Shown here: in pieces, positions 1-7,921 of the stretch | Numbering within the stretch: position 1 is the first letter of the stretch | Layout of the letters: each line of letters starts with the position of its first letter | Origin: an uncultured Thermoanaerobaculia bacterium | Lineage (GTDB): Bacteria; Acidobacteriota; Thermoanaerobaculia; Multivoradales; Multivoraceae | Length of the DNA stretch: 64,000 bases | Reading direction: 5' to 3' | NCBI GenBank assembly: GCA_951812325.1 | Contig: OX638294.1 | Coordinates: 1,590,859-1,654,858, forward strand | Program-made: the position numbers and the translations under genes | The notes under the pieces: generated by a model | What the model was told of the DNA's origin: nothing | The model's input: the letters and a program-made list of their open reading frames with translations, nothing else | Databases searched by the model: none

Positions 1-463
1 TCAGGACGACGACCGGCTCGGCGCCGCTCTCCTTGGCCATCGCGACGAAGCGCTCGAGCCGGCGCGGGTTGAAGTCGCCGTCGAGGCCCATGACCAGGAA
101 GACAGCGTCCAGGTTGGCCGCCACGACCTGCTCCTCGGTTCGCGCGCCGGCGGCCTTGCGGGAGAGCCGGCTGCGCCGGTCCAGCACGTGGACGATGCGC
201 GGGTCGACGCCCACTGCCGGTGCGGCCTCGACGGCCACCCAGTCACCGACCGCCGGGCTGCCCGCCGGCGCGCGCCGAACCCGCCTCAGGAGGCGTGCGT
301 CGATCTCCCCCTCCGTGGACGCCAGATGGAAGACGCCGCGCGAAATCGAGACAACGCGTGCCGGGAACAGTCGCTCCGGCGACGCCGCCGACGCCAGCAA
401 CCGGTCGCAGGACTCGGCGAAGTCCGAAGCCCATCCCCAGGCCTCGAGCGGCGCCGTGTTCAT
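1..463 (-). CDS. rsgA: Ribosome small subunit-dependent GTPase RsgA, N-terminal part
   Basis: The frame starts at an ATG at 463 and runs off the left edge of the window. About 154 residues are visible. They cover an OB-fold-like N-terminal region with the segment GSPAVGDWVAVE, then the switch-like segment SRKAAGARTEEQVVAANLD and VFLVMGLDGDFNPRRLERF. The last two match the conserved entry into the circularly permuted GTPase domain of RsgA. RsgA is a GTPase that acts late in 30S subunit maturation. The G-motifs and the C-terminal zinc-binding region lie outside the window. It is the last visible gene on the minus strand after the peptide transporter genes, 181 bp beyond them and separated by a palindromic repeat, so it probably has its own promoter. 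Confidence 0.9.
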   Translation of the reverse strand, partial: MNTAPLEAWGWASDFAESCDRLLASAASPERLFPARVVSISRGVFHLASTEGEIDARLLRRVRRAPAGSPAVGDWVAVEAAPAVGVDPRIVHVLDRRSRLSRKAAGARTEEQVVAANLDAVFLVMGLDGDFNPRRLERFVAMAKESGAEPVVVL

Positions 464-477
464 CGACCGCCAACCTT

Positions 478-581
478 CGGCGGCAGCCGGCCAGAACCCG
501 GGTGGCGCGACCCGCGCCCACCTGCGAACCAGTCCGTGCGCCCGTCATCGGGCGCACGGATGGCAGACCGGCGCACCCGGT
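478..581 (+). repeat. Dispersed palindromic intergenic repeat, copy 1
   Basis: About 104 bp between rsgA and the permease gene. Module 1 reads GCCGGCCAGAACCCGGGTGG. Module 2 begins AACCAGTCCGTGCG and contains the inverted repeat GTGCGCCCG-tcat-CGGGCGCAC followed by GGATGGCAG. The same modules recur near 2.6, 14.3, 32.0 and 35.5 kb, in both orientations. It looks like a REP/BIME-type mobile intergenic element; no transposase of the REP type was seen in the window. Confidence 0.8.
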
Positions 582-644
582 ATACGGCGTGTTCCCGGCG
601 TGACAGCGCAGCGAGACCGCTGCGGAAGCTCCCAGGGAACGCCA

Positions 645-1487
645 CTACGTCAACCGCCGTTTCGGGTCGAACGTGTCGCGCAGCCAGTCGCCCAGGACGT
701 TCGACGCCAGGCAGGACGCCATGATCGCGAGACCCGGCATCGTGATCAGCCACCAGGCGACCTCGATGAAGTTCCTGCCGTCGGCCAGCATGCCGCCCCA
801 GGACACCTGCGGCGGCTGAATGCCGAGACCAAGAAAACTCAGTCCCGCCTCGAAGACGATCACGCTCCCGAACTGGAGCGTCGCCAGCACCAGCAGAGTG
901 TTCAGGACGTTCGGGGTCAGGTGCCGGATGAGAATCATCGGACTCGAGACTCCCGCGACCCTGGCCACGGTGATGAACTCCCTCTCGCGCAGACTCAGGA
1001 CCTCGCCGCGCACGATCCGCGCATACCAGGTCCAGTAGGTCAGGACGATGATCGTGATCACCATCCCCTCGCCAGGCGGCAGCACGGCGGCGAACAGCAT
1101 CGCGAGCGGAATGGCCGGAATCGACATCTGGATGTCGATCAGCCGCGAGATCAGCGCGTCGGCAACACCGCCGAAGTAGCCGGCGGAGATGCCCAAGGCC
1201 GCGCCAAGGCCGCCGGAGAGCGCGATCGCGTACGCCGCCACGGTGACCGATACGCGGGCGCCGGCGATGATCCGGCTCAGGATGTCCCGACCCAGCATGT
1301 CGGTTCCCAGCGGATACGCGAGGCTGCCGCCGGACCGCCAGAACGGCGGCGTCATCGACTCTGCAAGCGCGATTTCGGACGCCTCGTGGGGCGCCAGCCA
1401 CGGTCCCGCGACGGCGCACAGCAGGACCAGGCCGAGCACCGTGCAGGAGACCACGGGCATGCGCCGGCTTTCGACTGCCCGGTTCAA
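645..1487 (-). CDS. Peptide/nickel-type ABC transporter permease (DppC family)
   Basis: This is an inner-membrane permease of the DppC/OppC family. It has an N-terminal TM segment near residues 12-28 and the typical TLGTDMLGRDILSR-like stretch (here PLGTDMLGRDILSRI). The EAA-type cytoplasmic loop contains EREFITVARVAGVSS, and the C-terminus carries FEAGLSFLGLG. These are standard family landmarks, and about 280 aa is normal. The start is uncertain: TTG at 1487 gives a short N-terminal tail, and ATG at 1460 begins directly before TM1. Neither has a convincing ribosome binding site. It follows the DppB-like gene by 120 bp and the binding protein upstream on the same strand. Peptide uptake is the family role; the actual substrate cannot be read from the sequence. 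Confidence 0.9.
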   Translation of the reverse strand: MNRAVESRRMPVVSCTVLGLVLLCAVAGPWLAPHEASEIALAESMTPPFWRSGGSLAYPLGTDMLGRDILSRIIAGARVSVTVAAYAIALSGGLGAALGISAGYFGGVADALISRLIDIQMSIPAIPLAMLFAAVLPPGEGMVITIIVLTYWTWYARIVRGEVLSLREREFITVARVAGVSSPMILIRHLTPNVLNTLLVLATLQFGSVIVFEAGLSFLGLGIQPPQVSWGGMLADGRNFIEVAWWLITMPGLAIMASCLASNVLGDWLRDTFDPKRRLT

Positions 1488-1607
1488 CGGATCGCCCGAT
1501 TTCGAGAGTCCGTGCTTCCGCCACGATGGTTCATCGACCGTTGCCCACGGTGGTCTTTCCCCGGCGGCCCCTCAGGCGCCGGGAGAGCGAAAGACCTGCC
1601 CGGCGGT

Positions 1608-2525
1608 TCAACCATGCCGGATCCGCGGATCGATCAACCCGTAGCTCAGGTCGACCAGGAGATTCACGACGACGAAGATGACGGCCGACAGCACGACTCC
1701 GGCCTGCACCACCGGGAAGTCGCGGGCGAAGACGGCGTCGACCACGGTGCGGCCAACGCCCGGCCACGCGAACACGACCTCGATCACGAAGGCGCCGCCG
1801 AGCATGTTCGCGAAATAGACGCCGATCATCGTGGCCAGGGGCACAGCCGCGTTGCGCAGCGCGTACCGCCAGATCACGGTGCGCTCCGGAAGGCCCATCA
1901 CCCGTCCCGTGCGGATGTAGTCGCTGTCGAGGATGTCGAGCATCGACGAGCGCAACGTGCGAGTCATCGCGGCGACCGGGTACCAGCCGAGGGCAATCGC
2001 CGGCAGCACGAGGTGAAGGGGGCCGTCGCGGCCGAAGGCCGGCAGCCACTGGAGCCGGACCGCAAGGTACAGGATGAGCAGCAGGCCTACCCAGAAGCCG
2101 GGCATCGCCTGGCCGAGAAGAGCCAGCACCTTCGCCAGCCGATCCACCCAGCGGCCGCGGTAGACCGCCGACAGCACGCCAAGGGGCACGGCCAGAAGAA
2201 GCGCGAAAACCAGCCCCGCGAAGGCCAGCTCGAGGGTCGCCGGCAGCCGTTCGAGGAGCAGCGGCATCGCCGGCGCCTGCCACTGGTACGAGTCGCCGAA
2301 GTCGCCGGTGAACGCGTCGCGCAGGAAGACGATGAACTGAATCGGCAATGGCCGGTCGAGCCCCAGCGACGCCCGCATCGCCGCGAAGTCCTCCGCTGTT
2401 GCCTCCATCGGCAGCAGGAGGGCCACCGGGTCGCCCGCCAGACGCTGCGCCACGAAGACGATCAGCAGGGCGCCGAGCACCGCCACGCCGCCCTGCCAGA
2501 GACGGCGGATCAGGTAGGCGCGCAT
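1608..2525 (-). CDS. Peptide/nickel-type ABC transporter permease (DppB family)
   Basis: This 305-residue integral membrane protein begins MRAYLIRRLWQGG, the usual start of DppB/OppB permeases: a short basic tail followed by TM1. It carries the EAA loop (SDYIRTGRVMGLPERTV), the FVIEVVFAWPGVGR segment and a C-terminal LIDPRIRHG, all typical of the family. The open frame continues upstream into the palindromic repeat, so the ATG at 2525 is chosen because it matches family N-termini. It is flanked by the substrate-binding protein gene (upstream) and the DppC-like permease (downstream), forming a transporter operon. No ATP-binding subunits are encoded next to it. Confidence 0.92.
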   Translation of the reverse strand: MRAYLIRRLWQGGVAVLGALLIVFVAQRLAGDPVALLLPMEATAEDFAAMRASLGLDRPLPIQFIVFLRDAFTGDFGDSYQWQAPAMPLLLERLPATLELAFAGLVFALLLAVPLGVLSAVYRGRWVDRLAKVLALLGQAMPGFWVGLLLILYLAVRLQWLPAFGRDGPLHLVLPAIALGWYPVAAMTRTLRSSMLDILDSDYIRTGRVMGLPERTVIWRYALRNAAVPLATMIGVYFANMLGGAFVIEVVFAWPGVGRTVVDAVFARDFPVVQAGVVLSAVIFVVVNLLVDLSYGLIDPRIRHG

Positions 2526-2564
2526 CGCTTTGTCGCCGTCAACGTCCCGCAGACTCCGCGCCAC

Positions 2565-2670
2565 CCGCTGGGTGCGCCTGCCTGCCATCCGTGCGCCCGA
2601 TGACAGGCGCACGGACTGGTTCTCGGGTGGCGCGGCTCGCGCCACCCGGGTGCTGGCCGGCTGCCGCCGT
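2565..2670 (-). repeat. Dispersed palindromic intergenic repeat, copy 2 (inverted)
   Basis: Read on the minus strand this is the same element as copy 1: GGCAGCCGGCCAGCACCCGG, then AACCAGTCCGTGCG, then the inverted pair around CCTGTCATCGGGCGCAC and GGATGGCAGG. It lies between the binding-protein stop codon and the start of the DppB-like permease, so it is within the presumed transporter mRNA. Confidence 0.8.
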
Positions 2671-2675
2671 CGCCG

Positions 2676-4265
2676 TCAACGGGCCGGCGACTCCGCGGCG
2701 CCGGATGCCGTGAGCCCGATGTCCCGCATCATCCGCCAGTTGGCTTGCGGCCAGGGCGCGAAGCGCAACGTGTCGCGCCAGGCCAGGGTCACGAGCGGCC
2801 GGTAGGTCGGTATGCCACCCGCGACCCGCTCGTGCTTGAGCCGCGCGATCTCCCGCAGCAGTCCCTCCTTCGCCTCCGGTTCGACGGTCACGCGCAGGGT
2901 CCGGACCATCTCGTCCAGCTCGGGATCGTCGTGGTACGAGTACCAGCCCCAGCCATCGCCGTACGAGTGGAGGTGGCCGGACCACGCGTCCGTTGGGTCG
3001 CCCAACGTGCCGTGGCCCCACATCCAGCTCGCAATGCCGTCCATCTCCGGGCGGGCGTCCCGACGGCCGAGATTGATCCAGGCGCCGTACTCGAGTTGAA
3101 CGATCCGGCACCGAATGCCGGCCGCCGAAAGAAACGCGAACATCGCCTCGCCGACCTCCTTGAGGTACGGCTCGCGCGGCGTCGTCAGGTTGTAGCAGTT
3201 CAGGTTGATCCCGCGGCCGTAGCCGGCCTGGCGGAGCAACTCGCGGGAACGATCCGGGTCGAAGGCGTAGGGCTCGAGCGCCGGGTCATGCCCCGGCGCG
3301 CCCGGCGTCAGTTGCGCGGTGCGGATGCCCTGTCCGTGGAGGATGTACTTGATGATCGCGTCGAAATCGATCGCGTGGGCCACCGCCCGGCGGACCCGGG
3401 CGTCGCCCAGCGGGCTCCTCGAGTCGAGGGCGTTCACCGCCAGGAACAGGTTGTTCGCGGTCGGAAGCGAGGCCACCTCCACGCCGGGCATCTCCTCGAA
3501 GTCCGCGACCTGAGCCGGCGGCACCGCGTCAATCCAGTCGACCGCCCCCGTCTTGAAGGCCGCGACCCGGGTCGTGTCCTCGGGGATGATCTTGATCGTC
3601 AGCCGGCGGATGCCCGGCAACGCGGCAGGGTCCCAGTAGTCGTCGAACCGCTCCAGGACGATCTCTTCGCGCAGCTTGCGCGACACGAACTTCCAGGGCC
3701 CGGTGCCGATCGGATGCGCCTGCACTCCGTCGTCGCCGACCTCCTCGTAGTAGCCGCGCGGGATCGCCCACAGGTCGAGGTTGAGCGGCAGCAGCGCCGA
3801 GTCCGGCAGGCCCTTGAAGACGATCTCCAGCTCGTGGTCGCCCAAGACCCGCACGTCTTCCACATGCCGCCACCGACCCGCCTGGCGCGACAGGCCCGGA
3901 TCGCGCTGGCGGAGATAGCTGTACCGGAGGTCATGGGCCGTCAGTTCGTCCCCGTTGTGGAACCGGACGCCGCGCCGCAACTCGACGCCGACGAGCCAGA
4001 CCCCGTCGCGCTCGAACAACCGCCACGACTCGGCCAGCCAGTTGTGTTGCTTGAGGTCCGGGCCGATAGCCAGCAACTGCTCGTAGAACAGCGCGATGAA
4101 GTACTGGTCGACGCCGGCCGAAGTGCGCGTGGGGTCGATCTGGGTCGGCTCCGCGGCGAAGGCGACGACGACGTGCGCGCCATTGCCGTCATCGGCGGCT
4201 GCGAGCGGCAGCGGCAGCAAGGAGGCGCCGCACAGGCACGCCGCCGTCACAACTCCACGCCGCAT
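2676..4265 (-). CDS. ABC transporter substrate-binding protein, family 5 (oligopeptide type)
   Basis: This 529-residue exported solute-binding protein has an N-terminal signal peptide (MRRGVVTAACLCGASLL...AAA, cleavage near residue 24). The family-5 features AEPTQIDPT, a long middle region with GVRFHNGDELTAHDLRYSY, and VRRAVAHAIDFDAI near the middle are characteristic of DppA/OppA proteins. It would bind a peptide or similar oligomer in the periplasm and deliver it to the two permeases encoded just downstream on the same strand. It is the first gene of the transporter operon. The upstream region faces the divergent GFA gene. The substrate is not predictable. Confidence 0.9.
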   Translation of the reverse strand: MRRGVVTAACLCGASLLPLPLAAADDGNGAHVVVAFAAEPTQIDPTRTSAGVDQYFIALFYEQLLAIGPDLKQHNWLAESWRLFERDGVWLVGVELRRGVRFHNGDELTAHDLRYSYLRQRDPGLSRQAGRWRHVEDVRVLGDHELEIVFKGLPDSALLPLNLDLWAIPRGYYEEVGDDGVQAHPIGTGPWKFVSRKLREEIVLERFDDYWDPAALPGIRRLTIKIIPEDTTRVAAFKTGAVDWIDAVPPAQVADFEEMPGVEVASLPTANNLFLAVNALDSRSPLGDARVRRAVAHAIDFDAIIKYILHGQGIRTAQLTPGAPGHDPALEPYAFDPDRSRELLRQAGYGRGINLNCYNLTTPREPYLKEVGEAMFAFLSAAGIRCRIVQLEYGAWINLGRRDARPEMDGIASWMWGHGTLGDPTDAWSGHLHSYGDGWGWYSYHDDPELDEMVRTLRVTVEPEAKEGLLREIARLKHERVAGGIPTYRPLVTLAWRDTLRFAPWPQANWRMMRDIGLTASGAAESPAR

Positions 4266-4342
4266 GGGGGAAACCTACCGCAAGGAGGGATCAGGCCTCG
4301 CAAGGCGGCGCCCCGGCAACTCGGTGCAGCATGACTCGCCCG

Positions 4343-4500
4343 CCCATTTGGGGGAACCCCGGTGAAGCCCCCCTAGTGGTACGTTTGCCGTGGCGCAGCT
4401 TCCACATGCCCCTTGCGGGCAGCCCTTGTGTCTGCCCGGGGAAGGTGCGCCACTCCCTCGGCAGCGGAGTCGGGCGAAAGGAGTACGCTCGCAGGCTCCG
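4343..4500 (+). other. Intergenic stretch with four consecutive potential hairpins
   Basis: The 316-bp gap between the divergent binding-protein and GFA genes contains a row of inverted repeats. GGGGG at 4350-4354 pairs with CCCCC at 4368-4373, GTGG at 4390-4393 with CCAC at 4402-4405, GGGCAG at 4417-4422 with CTGCCC at 4432-4437, and ACTCC at 4452-4456 with GGAGT at 4466-4470. This could be a leader RNA of either flanking gene, a small RNA, or simply high-GC chance. I tested it by eye against TPP and cobalamin riboswitch motifs and found no convincing match. Confidence 0.35.
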
Positions 4501-4581
4501 ACCCCGACTCTCGCGACGAGGAAGACACGCACGTTCCCGTCTCCTACGCACAAGCAGCGATCGGTTACGCTCCGCAGCGCG

Positions 4582-5430
4582 ATGCTCACGGGCGCCTGTC
4601 TCTGCGGCGACATCGAATTCGAGGTCGACGGCGATCTGATCGAGATCGCCCACTGCCACTGCTCGGCGTGCAGGAAGTTCCACGGTTCAACGTACGCCAC
4701 CTTCGGCGCGGTCGATCCGAAGTTCTTTCGCTTCATCCGCGGCGAGGAGAAGATCGTTCACTACCGGTCTTCTCCCCATGGCATCCGGCACTTCTGCCCG
4801 CGTTGCGGTTCCGGCGTTCCGGCCAACCCGAAAGGCGGGCCGGTCGCTCTCGTCACGATGGGCAGCGTCGCGGAGGATCCCGGCATCCGGCCGGCGGTCC
4901 ACATCTTCGCCGGCTCGAAGGCGCCCTGGCACACGATCAACGACGATCTGGCCCTGCACGAGGAGTATCCGCCCGGCTGGAACGCGCCGCCCGGCATCGA
5001 TCAGCCGATTCGAGAGGCCGAAAGGTGGGGCGCCACGCCGGGAAGCTGCCTTTGCGGCAAGGTGCGCTACGAGTACGACGGCTCGCCGGAGCGGATGGTG
5101 AACTGTTACTGCTCCCGCTGCCGGCGTCAGACGAGCGCCGCATACGGCACCTTCGTCTTCGTCGCCGAAGACGCCTTTCGCTGGCTGAGCGGCCGCGAAT
5201 CGATCGTTGACTACAAGATGCCGGAAGCAGACATCAAGGGCACCGCGTTCTGCGCCCACTGCGGCAGCCTGGTTTCCCGGCGCCGGGACCCGGGCGGGAT
5301 GCAGATTCCGGCCGGCGGCCTCGACGCCGACCCGGGCGTCAAGCCGGCCGCGAACATCTTCGTCGGCTCCAGGGCGCCGTGGAGCGCGCTCGAGCAGGGC
5401 ATCCCCTGTTTCGCCGAGTACCCGGAGTAG
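4582..5430 (+). CDS. Tandem GFA/CENP-V domain protein
   Basis: This 282-residue protein is made of two GFA (glutathione-dependent formaldehyde-activating enzyme/CENP-V type) zinc-binding domains. Each has the spaced cysteine pattern: GACLCGDIEFE, CHCSACRKFHG and CPRCGSG in domain 1 (about residues 1-130), and GSCLCGKVRYE, CYCSRCRRQTS and CAHCGSL in domain 2 (about residues 150-282). Single-domain GFA proteins are usually 120-170 aa, so this is a fused duplication. The start at ATG 4582 gives MLTGACLCG, the usual family N-terminus; the frame is open further upstream without family resemblance. GFA proteins bind zinc and are poorly defined; a glutathione-formaldehyde role should not be assumed. 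Confidence 0.85.
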   Translation: MLTGACLCGDIEFEVDGDLIEIAHCHCSACRKFHGSTYATFGAVDPKFFRFIRGEEKIVHYRSSPHGIRHFCPRCGSGVPANPKGGPVALVTMGSVAEDPGIRPAVHIFAGSKAPWHTINDDLALHEEYPPGWNAPPGIDQPIREAERWGATPGSCLCGKVRYEYDGSPERMVNCYCSRCRRQTSAAYGTFVFVAEDAFRWLSGRESIVDYKMPEADIKGTAFCAHCGSLVSRRRDPGGMQIPAGGLDADPGVKPAANIFVGSRAPWSALEQGIPCFAEYPE

Positions 5431-5442
5431 CGTCGCTCCGCG

Positions 5443-6048
5443 TCAGCTAGCGGCGGCCCGCCCGAAGAGGCGGGGCTCGAAGCCCGACTGGTTCACGATG
5501 CTGGCGCTGCTGCCGGTGGCCCGGATCACGAACAGGCCCCGGCGTTCCGCGTGCCGGACCACCGACTCGTCCGCCTCCAGGTACGCCACGGCCCCGTAGA
5601 GCCGGTGACCGCTGTAGGCCGGCAGCCACTCCCCGAACCGGGCCAGCTTCGCCTCGAAGCGCTTCACGTCCCGCGGCCTCAACGTCGTCTTGACCTCCAC
5701 CGCAACCGCCTCCGTGCCGTTCGCCGCCAGGATGTCCACCTCGAAGTGCTCGCCGTTCCGACTCGCAGCAACTCTCTGCGTCGTCATTTCCACCGCTATT
5801 CCACGCTGCTGAAGCAGCGGCACGAGATCGCCTCTGACCAGGCTCTCCATCAGCCGCCCCCACTGCGACGTGAACATGTCTTCCGCCTTCTTCAGCCGCC
5901 GGTCCGTTTCCCGCCCTTCCGCCCGGATCTCCTCCATCTGCTGACGGGCGGCCCTCTCGCCTTCCTGCTGGCGCTTGGCGACCTGGCGAAGAATCTCCCA
6001 AATCTCCTCCGACGTGGCTGGTGAATGTTCGCTTCTTGTGACGCTCAT
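5443..6048 (-). CDS. Coiled-coil PD-(D/E)XK-like nuclease-fold protein, copy A
   Basis: This 201-residue soluble protein has a charged coiled-coil N-terminal half (roughly residues 12-60) followed by a nuclease-fold-like segment. FEVDILAANGTEAVAVEVK has the spacing D...ExK of the PD-(D/E)XK superfamily. It resembles the DUF3782-type proteins that are frequent as multicopy genes in bacteria and cyanobacteria. Whether it cuts DNA is unknown. It is almost identical to the next gene: seven substitutions were counted over 201 residues. The ATG at 6048 is chosen because the homologous copy starts at the same position; an extended open frame upstream is non-homologous. It is convergent with the GFA gene, 12 bp apart. 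Confidence 0.7.
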   Translation of the reverse strand: MSVTRSEHSPATSEEIWEILRQVAKRQQEGERAARQQMEEIRAEGRETDRRLKKAEDMFTSQWGRLMESLVRGDLVPLLQQRGIAVEMTTQRVAASRNGEHFEVDILAANGTEAVAVEVKTTLRPRDVKRFEAKLARFGEWLPAYSGHRLYGAVAYLEADESVVRHAERRGLFVIRATGSSASIVNQSGFEPRLFGRAAAS

Positions 6049-7022
6049 CGACGACTCCCGACGTGATTCCAGACCTGGCCCTGAGGGCTGCAAGCGACGC
6101 CGCATCGCCGTCGCGGACCGATGGGGGCAGACTACCCCCCCTTCTGACATGGACGGAAAGCGCTGACAGCACCCGGCATCGGCACCCGGTGCAAGCAGCG
6201 TTTTCCAATAGAGAAATGAGCGTGGAGAGCCGGCGGTAGAGAGGCCTCGATCCGTGTCAGGTAGCGGCGGCCCGCCCGAAGAGGCGGGGCTCGAAGCCCG
6301 GCTGGTTCACGATGCTGGCGCTGCTGCCGGTGGCCCGGATGACGAACAGGCCCCGCCGTTCCGCGCGCCTGACCACCGATTCGTCCGCCTCCAGGTACGC
6401 CACGGCCCCGTAGAGCCGGTGACCGCTGTAGGCCGGCAGCCACTCCCCGAACCGGGCCAGCTTCGCCTCGAAGCGCTTCACGTCCCGCGGCCTCAACGTC
6501 GTCTTGACCTCCACCGCAACCGCCTCCGTGCCGTTCGCCGCCAGGATGTCCACCTCGAAGTGCTCGCCGTTCCGACTCGCAGCAACTCTCTGCGTCGTCA
6601 TTTCCACCGCTATTCCACGCTGCTGAAGCAGCGGCACGAGATCGCCTCTGACCAGGCTCTCCATCAGCCGCCCCCACTGCGACGTGAACATGTCTTCCGC
6701 CTTCTTCAGCCGCCGGTCCGTTTCCCGCCCCTCCGCCCGGATCTCCTCCATCTGCTGACGGGCGGCCCTCTCGCCTTCCTTCTGGCGCCTGGCGACCTGG
6801 CGAAGAATCTCCCAAATCTCCTCCGGCGTGGCTGGTGAATGTTCGCTTCCTGTGACGCTCATCGGACGACTCCCAACGTGATTCTAGAACCTGGCCCTGA
6901 GGGCTTCAAGCGACGCCGCATCGCCGTCGCCGACCGATCGGGGCAGACCATCCCCCCTTCTGACATAGACGGAAAGCGCTGGCAGCACCCGGCATCGGCG
7001 CCCATCGGCGCCCGGTGCAAGC
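5447..7022. repeat. Recent direct tandem duplication of about 750 bp
   Basis: Positions 5447-6193 and 6261-7022 are near-identical direct repeats, offset by about 814 bp. Each covers one complete PD-(D/E)XK-like gene plus about 145 bp of upstream DNA. The duplicated upstream DNA ends with GCACCCGGCATCGG followed by CCCGGTGCAAGC. The second unit ends inside the annotated 5' end of the thermonuclease gene, which may therefore have gained a new leader by the duplication. Confidence 0.85.
6257..6862 (-). CDS. Coiled-coil PD-(D/E)XK-like nuclease-fold protein, copy B
   Basis: This 201-residue paralogue of the preceding gene differs at seven positions that I could count (for example Arg5 to Gly, Ser13 to Pro, Gln27 to Lys). 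All acidic/lysine positions of the EVDI...EVK motif are retained, so both copies look functional. It starts at the ATG at 6862 (MSVTGSEHSP). The 5' flank is part of the duplicated unit, so both copies probably share the same promoter sequence. High identity at DNA level, including synonymous positions, indicates a very recent duplication or ongoing gene conversion. Confidence 0.7.
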   Translation of the reverse strand: MSVTGSEHSPATPEEIWEILRQVARRQKEGERAARQQMEEIRAEGRETDRRLKKAEDMFTSQWGRLMESLVRGDLVPLLQQRGIAVEMTTQRVAASRNGEHFEVDILAANGTEAVAVEVKTTLRPRDVKRFEAKLARFGEWLPAYSGHRLYGAVAYLEADESVVRRAERRGLFVIRATGSSASIVNQPGFEPRLFGRAAAT

Positions 7023-7800
7023 TGGACAAGACGCCCGGCCGCCGACACAATGCACTGGTCCAAACTGTCCAATCTTCTTGACTTCGGGCTCGTCGGCGGC
7101 GCTGTCCTGTGCGGATTCCGCCCTTGCGCCCGCGAGGCGCCCCCTGCTCCGCCATCCACTCGCCGTCCGCTGCGGCATTGCGTTCCTCTTCGGCGTCCTG
7201 GCCGCCGGCGCGGCGCCGGGTCAACTCGTGGAGCGCGTGGTCGACGGCGACACGATCATCGTCGAAGGCGTAGGCCGGGTCCGCCTGATCGGCGTCGACA
7301 CGCCGGAGACCGTCCACCCGAACCAGCCGGTCGAGTTCTTCGGCAAGGAGGCAAGCGCCTTCACCAGGCGGCTGGTCGAGGGGAAGCGGGTCCGACTCGA
7401 GTACGACTCGGATCGCACCGACCGCTACGGACGCACCCTGGCCTACGTCTACCTCCCGAACGGCACGTTCGTGAACGCCGAGATCATCCGGCGCGGCTAC
7501 GGCCACGCCTACACGCGTTTCCCCTTCCAGCACATGGAAACGTTCCGGCAGTTGGAGCGAGAGGCCCGGAACGGCCGGAGAGGCCTTTGGGGCGACGTAG
7601 TTGGCGGCACGAACCCGCGGGCTTCCGCCTCGCCTGAAACGCGGCGTCCCGCCGGAGGCGCCGCCACGGTCTACGTGACCCGCACCGGTCGCAAGTACCA
7701 CAGGGAAGGCTGCCGCTTCCTGAGCAAGAGCAAGATCCCGATCAAGCGAAACGACGCAGCGGACCGGTACGAACCCTGCGGCGTCTGCAAGCCGGACTGA
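7015..7800 (+). CDS. Exported thermonuclease (SNase-like) with C-terminal Cys/His motif
   Basis: The catalytic domain (VVDGDTIIVEG, VRLIGVDTPET, FGKEASAF, YDSDRTDRYGRTLAYV, NAEIIRRGYGHAY) is a standard staphylococcal-nuclease fold. It has the acidic calcium ligands and the two arginine/glutamate catalytic positions, and such enzymes hydrolyse DNA and RNA. The C-terminal 40 residues carry TGRKYHREGCRFL and EPCGVC, a His/Cys motif often attached to secreted SNases. A hydrophobic stretch (GIAFLFGVLAAGAAPG) just before the domain is probably the signal peptide. The start is uncertain: GTG at 7015 lies in duplicated DNA, and a TTG at 7078 is an alternative. Confidence 0.85.
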   Translation: MQAGQDARPPTQCTGPNCPIFLTSGSSAALSCADSALAPARRPLLRHPLAVRCGIAFLFGVLAAGAAPGQLVERVVDGDTIIVEGVGRVRLIGVDTPETVHPNQPVEFFGKEASAFTRRLVEGKRVRLEYDSDRTDRYGRTLAYVYLPNGTFVNAEIIRRGYGHAYTRFPFQHMETFRQLEREARNGRRGLWGDVVGGTNPRASASPETRRPAGGAATVYVTRTGRKYHREGCRFLSKSKIPIKRNDAADRYEPCGVCKPD

Positions 7801-7921
7801 CGCCGGCGGTCCGGGTTCGACACGGCCCGGTTGACGCGGCAGTCTAAGGGCGCGACTGAAGCTCGCGCGTCCGCATCGGGAACGTCAAGCGCTGATAGCG
7901 GTTCAGCAACGGTTCAGCACA

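Noticed and set aside
33..2603. Very long plus-strand open frame over the transporter genes
   Set aside because: It is Arg/Pro-rich, has no family resemblance and lies antisense to two well-conserved permeases; it is an effect of high GC codon bias.
4343..4470. Possible TPP or cobalamin riboswitch between the divergent genes
   Set aside because: Fragments such as CTGATC or GGGGAAGGTG recall parts of these classes, but the conserved CTGAGA, the B12 box and the required order of motifs are absent on both strands.
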